Shown: positions 10,955 through 21,999 of the stretch, piece by piece | How positions within the stretch are numbered: the first letter of the stretch is position 1 | Layout: each line of letters starts with the position of its first letter | Assembly (NCBI GenBank): GCA_963931925.1 | Contig: OZ007569.1 | Coordinates: 4,388,007-4,452,006 of the forward strand | Direction of reading: 5' to 3' | DNA: 64,000 bases | Source of the DNA: Onchidella celtica | Lineage: Eukaryota > Mollusca > Gastropoda > Systellommatophora > Onchidiidae | Notes under the pieces: model-generated | What the model was told of the DNA's origin: nothing | Database searches by the model: none | Seen by the model: the letters and a program-made list of their open reading frames with translations, nothing else | Position numbers and translations under genes: made by a program

Positions 10955-13900
10955 ATGCCTCCTAAAAGACGTAGCATCGGGAGATACACGACCAGGTACG
11001 TGAGACAGCGCAGACAACAAGAACAACACAGTCGACACAGCAGACCTGATTTAGATCTAGATCTAGAACTACCAGATCAGCAAGATGGGCTTCGTCAGCC
11101 TCCTCAACCTACTGACCCTGTGATTGATGAAAATGCAGATGCCAGGCCACATGCTCATCTAGATCTAAATGAGCATCGTCATCCCTTGACGCTACTAGCA
11201 GGTAACACTGAGCCTGTGGTTCTGCTAGATCTACCCGAGTCTCACATGCTTTCAACAATGTCAGTTGTATGCTCTCACTGCAACGCCAAGCTATTTGCTG
11301 AGGAAAACAAAACTTTCTGTTGTGGAAATGGTAAAGTTTCCCTTCCACCTTTGCAAAATCCTCCAGATTTGATTAAGTCACTGCTCACGGAACCTACTCC
11401 TGAAGCTATTCATTTCCGTTCGAAGATACGAGCATACAACGCCAGCTTCGCTTTTGCTTCGCTTGGAGTAACAGAAGATATTTTACCACCCGGCATCTAT
11501 ACATTTAGAATTCAGGGTTCTGTGCATCACAGAATTGGTCAATTCTTACCAGAACATAACCAGAGACCTGCATTCGCTCAAATTTATATACATGACACAG
11601 AGGCTGAATTAATAAATCGATGTGCATGGAATACTGATTTGAATGTTGACTTGATGCAAAAACTTCAAGACATGCTACATACGCTTAATCCATTTGCACA
11701 TCAGTTCATTAATGCTGCCGAGCAAATTAACGTGGCCGGTGAGAGAGGAGGTGAAGTAAGAATGGTGTTAAGGGCAGACACCACCAAAGACTGCCGTAGG
11801 TATAATTTGCCTACATCTTCAGAAATTGCTGTATTGCTTCCAGGAGATGATAATGTACGTTCTTGCCCCAGAGATATTGTGCTCTATCGACGCCCTGGAG
11901 ACCATCCACAGGGATTGTCTCTCATGCATATTCACGAATCTCACCCTCATTATGATCCACTACACTACGTTTTACTTTTTCCAAACGGAGAAGATGGATG
12001 GCGTATTGGGATTCCTCACCAAGCCAACAAAAAGGGACAAGTAAGCCCTATGGAATTCTATTCATATCGCTTGATGGATCGAGATGATTTTAGTACTTTG
12101 CATCATGCTGGTCGACTACTCCAACAGTATGCAGTTGACATGTTTGCAAAAATGGAGACACAACGTTTAAGTTTTTTGAGGCAACACCAGAACACCTTGA
12201 GAGCTGAACTATACCAGGGCCTTGCTGATGCTATTTCTGCTGGAGAAACAGATGGTACTTCAGTAGGTCGCAGAGTCATATTGCCAGCAACATACACTGG
12301 GAGCCCGCGCAGTATGATGCAGTTGTATCAAGATGCTATGGCCATTGTTCGAGCTTTTGGAAAGCCAGATTTGTTCATAACTTTCACTTGCAACCCTTCA
12401 TAGCCTGAAATAAAAAGAGAATTAAAAAACCAACAGGAGGCCAACAACAGACCCGACCTCATTGCCAGGATTTTCAAATTGAAATTGCAGAGCTTCATGA
12501 ATGATATTATCAAGCAAAAACTCTTTGGCACAGTGATTGCATATGTTCGGGTAATTGAATTTCAAAAAAGAGGCCTCCCACATACACATATCCTTATCAT
12601 TCTGGATGGTGAAAGCAAACTCAGGACTACAGAGGATGTTGACAAGATAGTCAAAGCTGAACTCCCAAATGACCCTGTGTTACGAGTTGGGGTATGCCCT
12701 CGCGTGTTATGGGGTGGTATATTATGGAATTTAGATGTTCGACTGCATTTAATAATAATCGAGAGGTTTTACTAATTACTCTGCCATACCATGCCACATA
12801 CACTAATAACAATTTCGAGTAAGTTATATCAAGGACCTTGTAGGGCCACAAATTTATTACTTAAAATTCCTAACAATTTCGTCTATCTTACATATTAAAA
12901 AGACAACATCAGCAGCATCAAATGAAAATACTATAATACATAACTAGAAGTCTCCTCTAGATTCTTAAAAGATTAGGAAATCTATATCATTCTGACTCAT
13001 TCACAGTTTACTTAGTAATCATTTATCTTCAGAAATATAGTCTGCCTACTATCTCACAAATAATATTCTTATGTCTCAGACGACAATATTAACTCAGTAA
13101 TAGCTTATAAAGGATCAAACCGTCAAGACACACTGACGTAGTTAAGATAGATCTAGATCTGCTCTAGGATGGGCTGGCAATCCCCAGCCTCATCCAGACA
13201 CATCAAATTACAATTTACAAATGTGTATATCAGTCACTCAGTCTAGATCTTAATTGCAAGTAAAGACATTATAATCTTGCATCCTTTGGTAGCACTTCTA
13301 CTGGAAAAGTAGGGTCAGATTCACGTCATCGTCGACGCACTGTCTCAAAACTTACGATTGGTTCCCTGAAACAATATCAGGGAACTGGAGAAAATAGCTG
13401 TGGGTAAATTCATTGTCTATCAAGGACATAGACATGTCTTTAACAGTCTCATGATTCTCTCAGGCCGAATCTTAGCCGACACCCTCGCAGGATGGAATAC
13501 GCTGCATGGAGTGAGTAAACCTAAAGATGGCTTCGCTTATATCTTCTGCAACCCCCAGCCAACTGCTCCAATTTGATTGGTGCATCCATTTCGAGCTCAG
13601 CTCGCAGTCTATTAATAGTAACAGACAAAGTTAAATTACTATGTCAAAAGCGTTCGCAAAGTCTTTTCACCCTCTACGTTTTATGTACGAATTTATTGAC
13701 TCCTTATTCGCCCCGTCTTTCCTTGCTAAAGTACTCCCAAACCACGGGGTCGAAAACTGCACCGTCACTGTTAATTTATCCATTCGTTCTATCTTGCCCC
13801 ACTTTCTTTCCATCTCTAAGAAAAAGCGTTTCAAAACAAACTGTCCACGGGAATAGTTCAAGGACGTTTGCACTGGCCAAAATCAATGATGACATGAAAT

Positions 13901-16521
13901 AAACAAAGCGTGCCCCAGCACGGCAATTCAAATCCTAACCCTGACACCCTGATCTGAAACAATTAGTCAAAACAAAAATGATACATGGCCCATGCGGATC
14001 TGCTTTTCCAAACAGCCCATGTATCATTGATGGAAAGTGTAACAAAGACTTTCCGAAGGCGTACATGGAAAATACAACATTTACCACTTCATCGTACCCA
14101 AAATACAAACGTCCATGTAATGGTCTCACAGTTGACAAGAATGGAGCAGCTCTTGACAACAGATGGGTAGTACCATATAACCCATACCTTCTGGCGAAGT
14201 ATCGTGCTCACATCAACGTTGAAGTGTGCAATAGTGTCACTGCCGTCAAATACCTTTACAAATACATTTATAAAGGTCATGATCGGGTCATGGTTCATTT
14301 CAACACCCCAGATGATGAAATCGAGAGATTCGTTGATGCGCGTTACGTTTCAGCCAGTGAATCATGCTGGAGACTCTTTGGCTTTGATATGCAAGACAGA
14401 TACCCAGCCATCCAGAGACTTGCACTTCATCTGCCAAACCAACAAAATGTCATATACAGAGAGGGACAGGCTGAAAATGCTTTAAATCATCATAAAAATA
14501 CCACACTGTTGGCTTGGTTCGAAGCAAATAGAGACCATGAATCAGCACGAAACCTCTTTTACCATGAGATGCCAGAGCATTTGGTTTGGGATAAGTCCAC
14601 AAATCGTTGGAAACCCAGAAAGAGGGATGTCAAGTCCATTGGTAGAGTTTATTCTGCCAATCCAACTGAAGGTGAGAGATTTTATCTCAGGATTTTGCTG
14701 CACAATGTCAAAGGAGCACTTTCATTTGAGGATCTTAAAACTTTGAGGACCGGTCAAACAGCACTTTCATTCAAAGAGGCCTGCTATCAAAGAGGGCTAC
14801 TTGAAAACGATGAAGAATGGCAAGTTTGTCTCCGAGAAGCTGCACAGTATGCCATGCCGGCTCAAATGCGACAATTATTTGCAATCATTTTAGTCTTCTG
14901 TGAGCCTGCACAACCATTATTACTGTGGCAGCAGTTCGAGCTAGCATTAACAGAGGATTATCTACACAGAAAGTATAACCATTCTTATGCAGAAACTGAC
15001 CAATATTGTTCATACCTTGGCCTCCATGATATCAGTGCCATTCTGAAACTGCATAACAGATCACTGGGATATTTTTCTCTGCCTGAGCCACCGGAAAATG
15101 TTGAATCACCTTTGCAAGACACATGGAATGCAGCTGAACAGAGACAGAAAGCTGAGTCATGGAAAGTAAGCATGAATGCAGACCAGATTTCAGCATTCGA
15201 TCAAATCATGGAAGCTGTGATGTCTGACAATCCAATCCAGACACTCTTTTTCATTGATGGGCTTGGAGGCACAGGGAAAACCTTTCTGTACAATACACTG
15301 CTGGCTGAGGTACGAGGCAAAGGACTAACTGCGCTGGCCATGGCTTCTTCTGGAATTGCTTCTGAACTGTTAGATGGTGGCCAAACTGCCCATTCGACAT
15401 TGAAAATACCTATCCCAATCACATCATCAAGCATGTGCAACATTTCCAGAGGCTCCACGATCGCTGCGCATCTCAAAAAGTGCAGTCTGTTAATTTGGGA
15501 CGAGGCTCCGATGACTGACAAACAGGTATTCGAATGTGTTGATAGATCATTTCAGGATGTCATGGCCACTGACACTATGTTTGGTGGGAAAGTTGTCGTT
15601 CTCGGTGGTGATTTTCGACAGATATTACCTGTGGTGCGACATGGATCAGAGGGTGACATTATAAATGCAAGCTTGAAGGCGTCATATCTGTGGCAAAAAA
15701 TCAAAGTTCTGAAGCTGACACAGAATATGAGATCAAATGCAAATGATGGATTTGACACTTGGTTGCTGAGTATTGGCAGCGGAGAAGAACCAATCACTCC
15801 CGACACAGTAAATATCAAACTCCCACCTGAAGTGTGTCTTCCACCCAGTGCAGACAAGCAATCCTTCATAGATCTCATTTTTCGAGACACCAGTGAAGCC
15901 ACACTTAGCAATACAGCCATCCTAACAACTACTAATGACTATGTTGATCAGCTGAATGATATCATTGTTAAAAAGTTACCATCAGCTGAAAAGATTTACC
16001 TCAGTGCTGATTCTGTCTGTGACACAGACAACCCAGCTTTCTTCCCTACTGATTTCCTCAATAGCCTTAATCTTTCTGGTCTGCCACCCCATTCACTAAA
16101 ACTGAAAGTTGGAGCACCAGCCATGTTACTACGCAATCTGTCTCCTAGAGAAGGCTTACTCAATGGGACAAGGCTTCTCATAACACAACTAGGGGATAGG
16201 ATCATCGAAGGAAAGCTACTCACTGGCAGAGGAAAAGGTCGAACTGTGTTCATTCCAAGAATAACACTAACACCATCAGATTCTGGCCTCCCTTTCACCT
16301 TACGCAGACGCCAGTTTCCTCTCAGAACTTGCTTCTCCATGACAATTAATAAAGCACAGGGTCAGACATTAGACACTGTTGGCGTGTACTTACCGGATCC
16401 AGTGTTTGGCCATGGCCAACTCTACGTTGCTCTGTCTAGAGCAAGAAACTTTGCTTCAGTTAAACTGTTTGTGTCAACACCAATGCAGACACGGAATATT
16501 GTTTATAAAACTGTATTGTGA
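10955..16521 (+). pseudogene. Helitron Rep/helicase, copy 1, broken
   Basis: The reading frame starts at 10955 with a basic N-terminus. It contains a C-x2-C zinc-finger-like segment (VCSHCNAK), then the Helitron N-terminal domain. The Rep nuclease has an HUH-type motif (LPHTHIL) and paired tyrosines (KYLYKYIYKG, after 14250). A PIF1-like helicase follows with Walker A, Walker B (LLIWDEAP), GGDFRQILP, TQNMRS and a terminal YVALSRAR. Lesions compared with copy 2 are TAG at 12401-12403 in place of Trp, a 1269-bp solo LTR after 12677, and Pro to Leu in Walker A (DGLGGTGKT). The frame is the same before and after the LTR. The protein would nick and unwind DNA for rolling-circle transposition, but as it stands the copy cannot make the full enzyme. 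Confidence 0.92.
12678..13946 (+). repeat. Solo LTR inserted in Helitron copy 1 ORF
   Basis: This 1269-bp insert is absent from copy 2 (junction near 18596). It begins TGTTACGAG and ends CCCTGACA, and is flanked by a 5-bp duplication ccctg (12673-12677 and 13947-13951). The uninterrupted copy 2 reads ctctg at that point. The TG...CA ends, the 5-bp duplication and the lack of an internal coding region indicate a solo LTR left by LTR-LTR recombination. Its ends resemble those of the LTR at 48087-49240 (TGT-ACGAG start, AAATCC near the end), so they are probably related Gypsy families. Confidence 0.8.
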
Positions 16522-16795
16522 ACACCAATATTTTCCTTGGATTATTTTGGGAGATACAGAAGACCTAAAGGTAAATCCAGTGTGTGTTCAGTTGTTTATG
16601 GTTTTCATCTTTACCTCTCCTCTGCTTTTTGTCCCTACTCTTCTGTTTTTACATATGAAGTGTGGTCTTATTATCATTTTATTTGTGCCAATAGTTGGTC
16701 AACTAATGGTCAACGTGACCATTCATTTGGGGTTATATATTGTAGCTTTATATCTTCACTTTGGTTCTTTCTTTCTTCCCCCCCCCACCCCCCCC

Positions 16796-16824
16796 CCCGT
16801 TCATTTGAACGGGTTTCATCCTAG
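16796..16824 (+). other. Helitron copy 1 3' terminus: hairpin plus CTAG
   Basis: An 8-bp perfect stem CCCGTTCA/TGAACGGG with a two-base loop ends at 16813 and is followed by TTTCATC and CTAG. The identical structure ends copy 2 at 21475. A C-rich run just upstream (about 16780-16798) differs slightly in length between the copies. Confidence 0.9.
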
Positions 16825-16836
16825 TTTTTCTGAAGA

Positions 16837-16971
16837 TTGTCCCTTTTTGTTGGCTTGGTGAGGAATCCCAATACGCCATCCATCTTCTCCGTTTGGAAAA
16901 ATTAAAACGTAGTGTAGTGGATCATAATGAGGGTGAGATTCGTGAATATGCATGAGAGACAATCCCTGTGG
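16837..16971 (-). repeat. 135-bp inverted fragment of Helitron ORF
   Basis: This is the exact-length reverse complement of 11906-12040 in copy 1 (and of the same part of copy 2 near 17832-17966). The breakpoints are sharp: identity starts at ttgtccc and ends at ccctgtgg, after which copy 2 continues in direct orientation with ctgatttag. Confidence 0.9.
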
Positions 16972-19900
16972 TCTGATTTAGATCTAGATCTAGAACTACC
17001 AGATCAGCAAGATGGGCTTCGTCAGCCTCCTCAACCTACTGACCCTGTGATTGATGAAAATGCAGATGCCAGGCCACATGCTCATCTAGATCTAAATGAG
17101 CATCGTCATCCCTTGACGCTACTAGCAGGTAACACTGAGCCTGTGGTTCTGCTAGATCTACCCGAGTCTCACATGCTTTCAACAATGTCAGTTGTATGCT
17201 CTCACTGCAACGCCAAGCTATTTGCTGAGGAAAACAAAACTTTCTGTTGTGGAAATGGTAAAGTTTCCCTTCCACCTTTGCAAAATCCTCCAGATTTGAT
17301 TAAGTCACTGCTCACGGAACCTACTCCTGAAGCTATTCATTTCCGTTCGAAGATACGAGCATACAACGCCAGCCTCGCTTTTGCTTCGCTTGGAGTAACA
17401 GAAGATATTTTACCACCCGGCATCTATACATTTAGAATTCAGGGTTCTGTGCATCACAGAATTGGTCAATTCTTACCAGAACATAACAGAGACCTGCATT
17501 CGCTCAAATTTATATACATGACACAGAGGCTGAATTAACAAATCGATGTGCATGGAATACTGATTTGAATGTTGACTTGATGCAAAAACTTCAAGACATG
17601 CTACATACGCTTAATCCATTTGCACATCAGTTCATTAATGCTGCCGAGCAAATTAACGTGGCCGGTGAGAGAGGAGGTGAAGTAAGAATGGTGTTAAGGG
17701 CAGACACCACCAAAGACTGCCGTAGGTATAATTTGCCTACATCTTCAGAAATTGCTGTATTGCTTCCAGGAGATGATAATGTACGTTCTTGCCCCAGAGA
17801 TATTGTGCTCTATCGACGCCCTGGAGACCATCCACAGGGATTGTCTCTCATGCATATTCACGAATCTCACCCTCATTATGATCCACTACACTACGTTTTA
17901 CTTTTTCCAAACGGAGAAGATGGATGGCGTATTGGGATTCCTCACCAAGCCAACAAAAAGGGACAAGTAAGCCCTATGGAATTCTATTCATATCGCTTGA
18001 TGGATCGAGATGATTTTAGTACTTTGCATCATGCTGGTCGACTACTCCAACAGTATGCAGTTGACATGTTTGCAAAAATGGAGACACAACGTTTAAGTTT
18101 TTTGAGGCAACACCAGAACACCTTGAGAGCTGAACTATACCAGGGCCTTGCTGATGCTATTTCTGCTGGAGAAACAGATGGTACTTCAGTAGGTCGCAGA
18201 GTCATATTGCCAGCAACATACACTGGGAGCCCGCGCAGTATGATGCAGTTGTATCAAGATGCTATGGCCATTGTTCGAGCTTTTGGAAAGCCAGATTTGT
18301 TCATAACTTTCACTTGCAACCTTTCATGGCCTGAAATAAAAAGAGAATTAAGAAACCAACAGGAGGCCAACAACAGACCCGACCTCATTGCCAGGATTTT
18401 CAAATTGAAACTGCAGAGCTTCATGAATGATATTATCAAGCAAAAACTCTTTGGCACAGTGATTGCATATGTTCGGGTAATTGAATTTCAAAAAAGAGGC
18501 CTCCCACATATACATATCCTTATCATTCTGGATGGTGAAAGCAAACTCAGGACTACAGAGGATGTTGACAAGATAGTCAAAGCTGAACTCCCAAATGACT
18601 CTGATCTGAAACAATTAGTCAAAACACACATGATACATGGCCCATGCGGATCTGCTTTTCCAAACAGCCCATGTATCATTGATGGAAAGTGTAACAAAGA
18701 CTTTCCGAAGGCGTACATGGAAAATACAACAGTTACCACTTCATCGTACCCAAAATACAAACGTCCATGTAATGGTCTCACAGTTGACAAGAATGGAGCA
18801 GCTCTTGACAACAGATGGGTAGTACCATATAACCCATACCTTCTGGCGAAGTATCGTGCTCACATCAACGTTGAAGTGTGCAATAGTGTCACTGCCGTCA
18901 AATACCTTTACAAATACATTTATAAAGGTCATGATCGGGTCATGGTTCATTTCAACACCTCAGATGATGAAATCCAGAGATTCGTTGATGCGCGTTACGT
19001 TTCAGCCAGTGAATCATGCTGGAGACTCTTTGGCTTTGATATGCAAGACAGATACCCAGCCATCCAGAGACTTGCACTTCATATGCCAAACCAACAAAAT
19101 GTCATATACAAAGAGGGACAGGCTGAAAATGCTTTAAATCATCATAAAAATACCACACTGTTGGCTTGGTTCGAAGCAAATAGAGACCATGAATCAGCAC
19201 GAAACCTCTTTTACCATGAGATGCCAGAGCATTTGGTTTGGGATAAGTCCACAAATCGTTGGAAACCCAGAAAGAGGGATGTCAAGTCCATTGGTAGAGT
19301 TTATTCTGCCAATCCAACTGAAGGTGAGAGATTTTATCTCAGGATTTTGCTGCACAATGTCAAAGGAGCACTTTCATTTGAGGATCTTAAAACTTTGAGG
19401 ACCGGTCAAACAGCACTTTCATTCAAAGAGGCCTGCTATCAAAGAGGGCTACTTGAAAACGATGAAGAATGGCAAGTTTGTCTCCGAGAAGCTGCACAGT
19501 ATGCCATGCCGGCTCAAATGCGACAATTATTTGCAATCATTTTAGTCTTCTGTGAGCCTGCACAACCATTATTACTGTGGCAGCAGTTCGAGCTAGCATT
19601 AACAGAGGATTATCTACACAGAAAGTATAACCATTCTTATGCCGAAACTGACCAATATTGTTCATACCTTGGCCTCCATGATATCAGTGCCATTCTGAAA
19701 CTGCATAACAGATCACTGGGATATTTTTCTCTGCCTGAGCCACCGGAAAATGTTGAATCACCTTTGCAAGACACATGGAATGCAGCTGAACAGAGACAGA
19801 AAGCTGAGTCATGGAAAGTAAGCATGAATGCAGACCAGATTTCAGCATTCGATCAAATCATGGAAGCTGTGATGTCTGACAATCCAATCCAGACACTCTT

Positions 19901-21173
19901 TTTCATTGATGGGCCTGGAGGCACAGGGAAAACCTTTCTGTACAATACACTGCTGGCTGAGGTACGAGGCAAAGGACTAACTGCGCTGGCCATGGCTTCT
20001 TCTGGAATTGCTTCTGAACTGTTAGATGGTGGCCAAACTGCCCATTCGACATTGAAAATACCTATCCCAATCACATCATCAAGCATGTGCAACATTTCCA
20101 GAGGCTCCACGATCGCTGCGCATCTCAAAAAGTGCAGTCTGTTAATTTGGGACGAGGCTCCGATGACTGACAAACAGGTATTCGAATGTGTTGATAGATC
20201 ATTTCAGGATGTCATGGCCACTGACACTATGTTTGGTGGGAAAGTTGTCGTTCTCGGTGGTGATTTTCGACAGATATTACCTGTGGTGCGACATGGATCA
20301 GAGGGTGACATTATAAATGCAAGCTTGAAGGCGTCATATCTGTGGCAAAAAATCAAAGTTCTGAAGCTGACACAGAATATGAGATCAAATGCAAATGATG
20401 GATTTGACACTTGGTTGCTGAGTATTGGCAGCGGAGAAGAACCAATCACTCCCGACACAGTAAATATCAAACTCCCACCTGAAGTGTGTCTTCCACCCAG
20501 TGCAGACAAGCAATCCTTCATAGATCTCATTTTTCGAGACACCAGTGAAGCCACACTTAGCAATACAGCCATCCTAACAACTACTAATGACTATGTTGAT
20601 CAGCTGAATGATATCATTGTTAAAAAGTTACCATCAGCTGAAAAGATTTACCTCAGTGCTGATTCTGTCTGTGACACAGACAACCCAGCTTTCTTCCCTA
20701 CTGATTTCCTCAATAGCCTTAATCTTTCTGGTCTGCCACCCCATTCACTAAAACTGAAAGTTGGAGCACCAGCCATGTTACTACGCAATCTGTCTCCTAG
20801 AGAAGGCTTACTCAATGGGACAAGGCTTCTCATAACACAACTAGGGGATAGGATCATCGAAGGAAAGCTACTCACTGGCAGAGGAAAAGGTCGAACTGTG
20901 TTCATTCCAAGAATAACACTAACACCATCAGATTCTGGCCTCCCTTTCACCTTACGCAGACGCCAGTTTCCTCTCAGAACTTGCTTCTCCATGACAATTA
21001 ATAAAGCACAGGGTCAGACATTAGACACTGTTGGCGTGTACTTACCGGATCCAGTGTTTGGCCATGGCCAACTCTACGTTGCTCTGTCTAGAGCAAGAAA
21101 CTTTGCTTCAGTTAAACTGTTTGTGTCAACACCAATGCAGACACGGAATATTGTTTATAAAACTGTATTGTGA
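16927..21173 (+). pseudogene. Helitron Rep/helicase, copy 2, one frameshift
   Basis: The frame beginning at 16927 has a chimeric N-terminus: about 15 residues come from the inverted fragment before the normal sequence resumes. It is shifted at about 17487 by loss of one C (cataaccagag in copy 1, cataacagag here) and terminates at 17538. The correct frame then stays open from there to 21173 (1202 residues from the ATG at 17565). It retains all Rep and helicase motifs intact: LPHIHIL, KYLYKYIYKG, Walker A DGPGGTGKT, LLIWDEAP, GGDFRQILP, NKAQGQTLD and YVALSRAR. The downstream frame alone could still yield an HUH-Rep plus helicase lacking only the N-terminal third. Copies 1 and 2 carry different lesions, so the source element was probably intact until recently. 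Confidence 0.92.
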
Positions 21174-21445
21174 ACACCAATATTTTCCTTGGATTATTTT
21201 GGAAGATACAGAAGACCTAAAGGTAAATCCAGTGTGTGTTCAGTTGTTTATGGTTTTCACCTTTACCTCTCCTCTGCTTTTTGTCCCTACTCTTCTGTTT
21301 TTACATATGAATTGTGGTCTTATTATCATTTTATTTGTGCCAATAGTTGGTCAACTAATGGTCAACGTGACCATTCATTTGGGGTTATATATTGTAGCTT
21401 TATATCTTCACTTTGGTTCTTTCTTTCTTCCCCCCCCACCCCCCC

Positions 21446-21475
21446 CCCCGTTCATTTGAACGGGTTTCATCCTAG
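21446..21475 (+). other. Helitron copy 2 3' terminus: hairpin plus CTAG
   Basis: The hairpin CCCGTTCA/TGAACGGG is followed by TTTCATC and CTAG at 21472-21475. The next bases (ttttt, then aaaaagaatt) belong to the host repeat that also appears at 45554 onwards. Confidence 0.9.
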
Positions 21476-21600
21476 TTTTTAAAAAGAATTTTATGCACTT
21501 CAATATGCAGACAAATCGTTTGAAAGAAGGACGGGCGGACAGACCGACAGACAGACAAGACAGGCAGAATAGGTAAATAGACAGACAGACAACTCCAGAT
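21476..21600. repeat. Segmental duplication, left copy, right flank of Helitron pair
   Basis: The sequence cgtttgaaagaaggacgggcg and its surroundings align with 45560-45630. Together with 10365-10630 this shows that the two Helitrons occupy a single point in a sequence that is uninterrupted at 45553/45554. The GACA-rich tail (21540-21595) corresponds to the start of the long GATA array in the right copy. Confidence 0.85.
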
Positions 21601-21720
21601 GGTGGTCAGCTTGTGAGAAAATGAGATAATATGGCACATTTGTTGAGCAACAGTTCGCATGTCGATGTTACATCTTTTGAAAGTGTGGGGAGATCCTTTG
21701 CAAGCTTAGTCTTTGTGATT

Positions 21721-21780
21721 CCGACCGGTGGTTCAGTGGTTAACATGTCTATGTTACAATGCGTTTGATTTAGAAGAGAT
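21721..21780 (+). repeat. Possible tRNA-like (SINE) remnant
   Basis: An A-box-like tggttcagtgg (about 21729) is followed by a B-box-like gtttgattta about 33 bases later. There are no acceptor-stem complementarity or other tRNA features, so at most this is the head of an old SINE. Confidence 0.25.
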
Positions 21781-21999
21781 ACAGTGAACAATAAGACGGC
21801 GGTTACGTCTCAAAAAGGTCAGTGACCCGACGCGTGAAAATACGGCTTGCGCGTGGCGCGGTCAGCTTCACCTTGCCGACTTTTGCCGCCCGTGCGGCGT
21901 GAGCGCTTGGTGAGGGTTAAAGTTAATCAGCTTTTTCCCTCTCCTGTAAAATTTTGATTTTGGACTTAAGATTAAGAAGGTTCCAACAGCCAACCGACG

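Larger units (their letters stand above)
10631..16824 (+). mobile_element. Helitron copy 1 (complete ends, disrupted ORF)
   Basis: The 5' end TCTCTTCTATATAATAAAG follows an A in the host sequence. The 3' end carries a palindromic hairpin (CCCGTTCA/TGAACGGG, 16796-16813), then seven bases, then CTAG (16821-16824), followed by host T. These are the hallmarks of rolling-circle Helitrons: TC start, subterminal hairpin, CTRR end, A/T target and no target duplication. The element encodes one Rep-helicase, broken by a nonsense codon and by a solo LTR (12678-13946). Confidence 0.9.
16825..21475 (+). mobile_element. Helitron copy 2, 5'-truncated and rearranged, head-to-tail with copy 1
   Basis: After a short spacer (16825-16836) comes a 135-bp inverted piece of the Helitron ORF. 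The element then resumes at 16973 (equivalent to 11046 in copy 1) and runs to its own hairpin-CTAG end at 21475. About 415 bp of the 5' end, including the TC terminus, are missing. Sequence identity to copy 1 is very high, with only scattered substitutions over 4 kb, so the pair is young. Confidence 0.85.
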
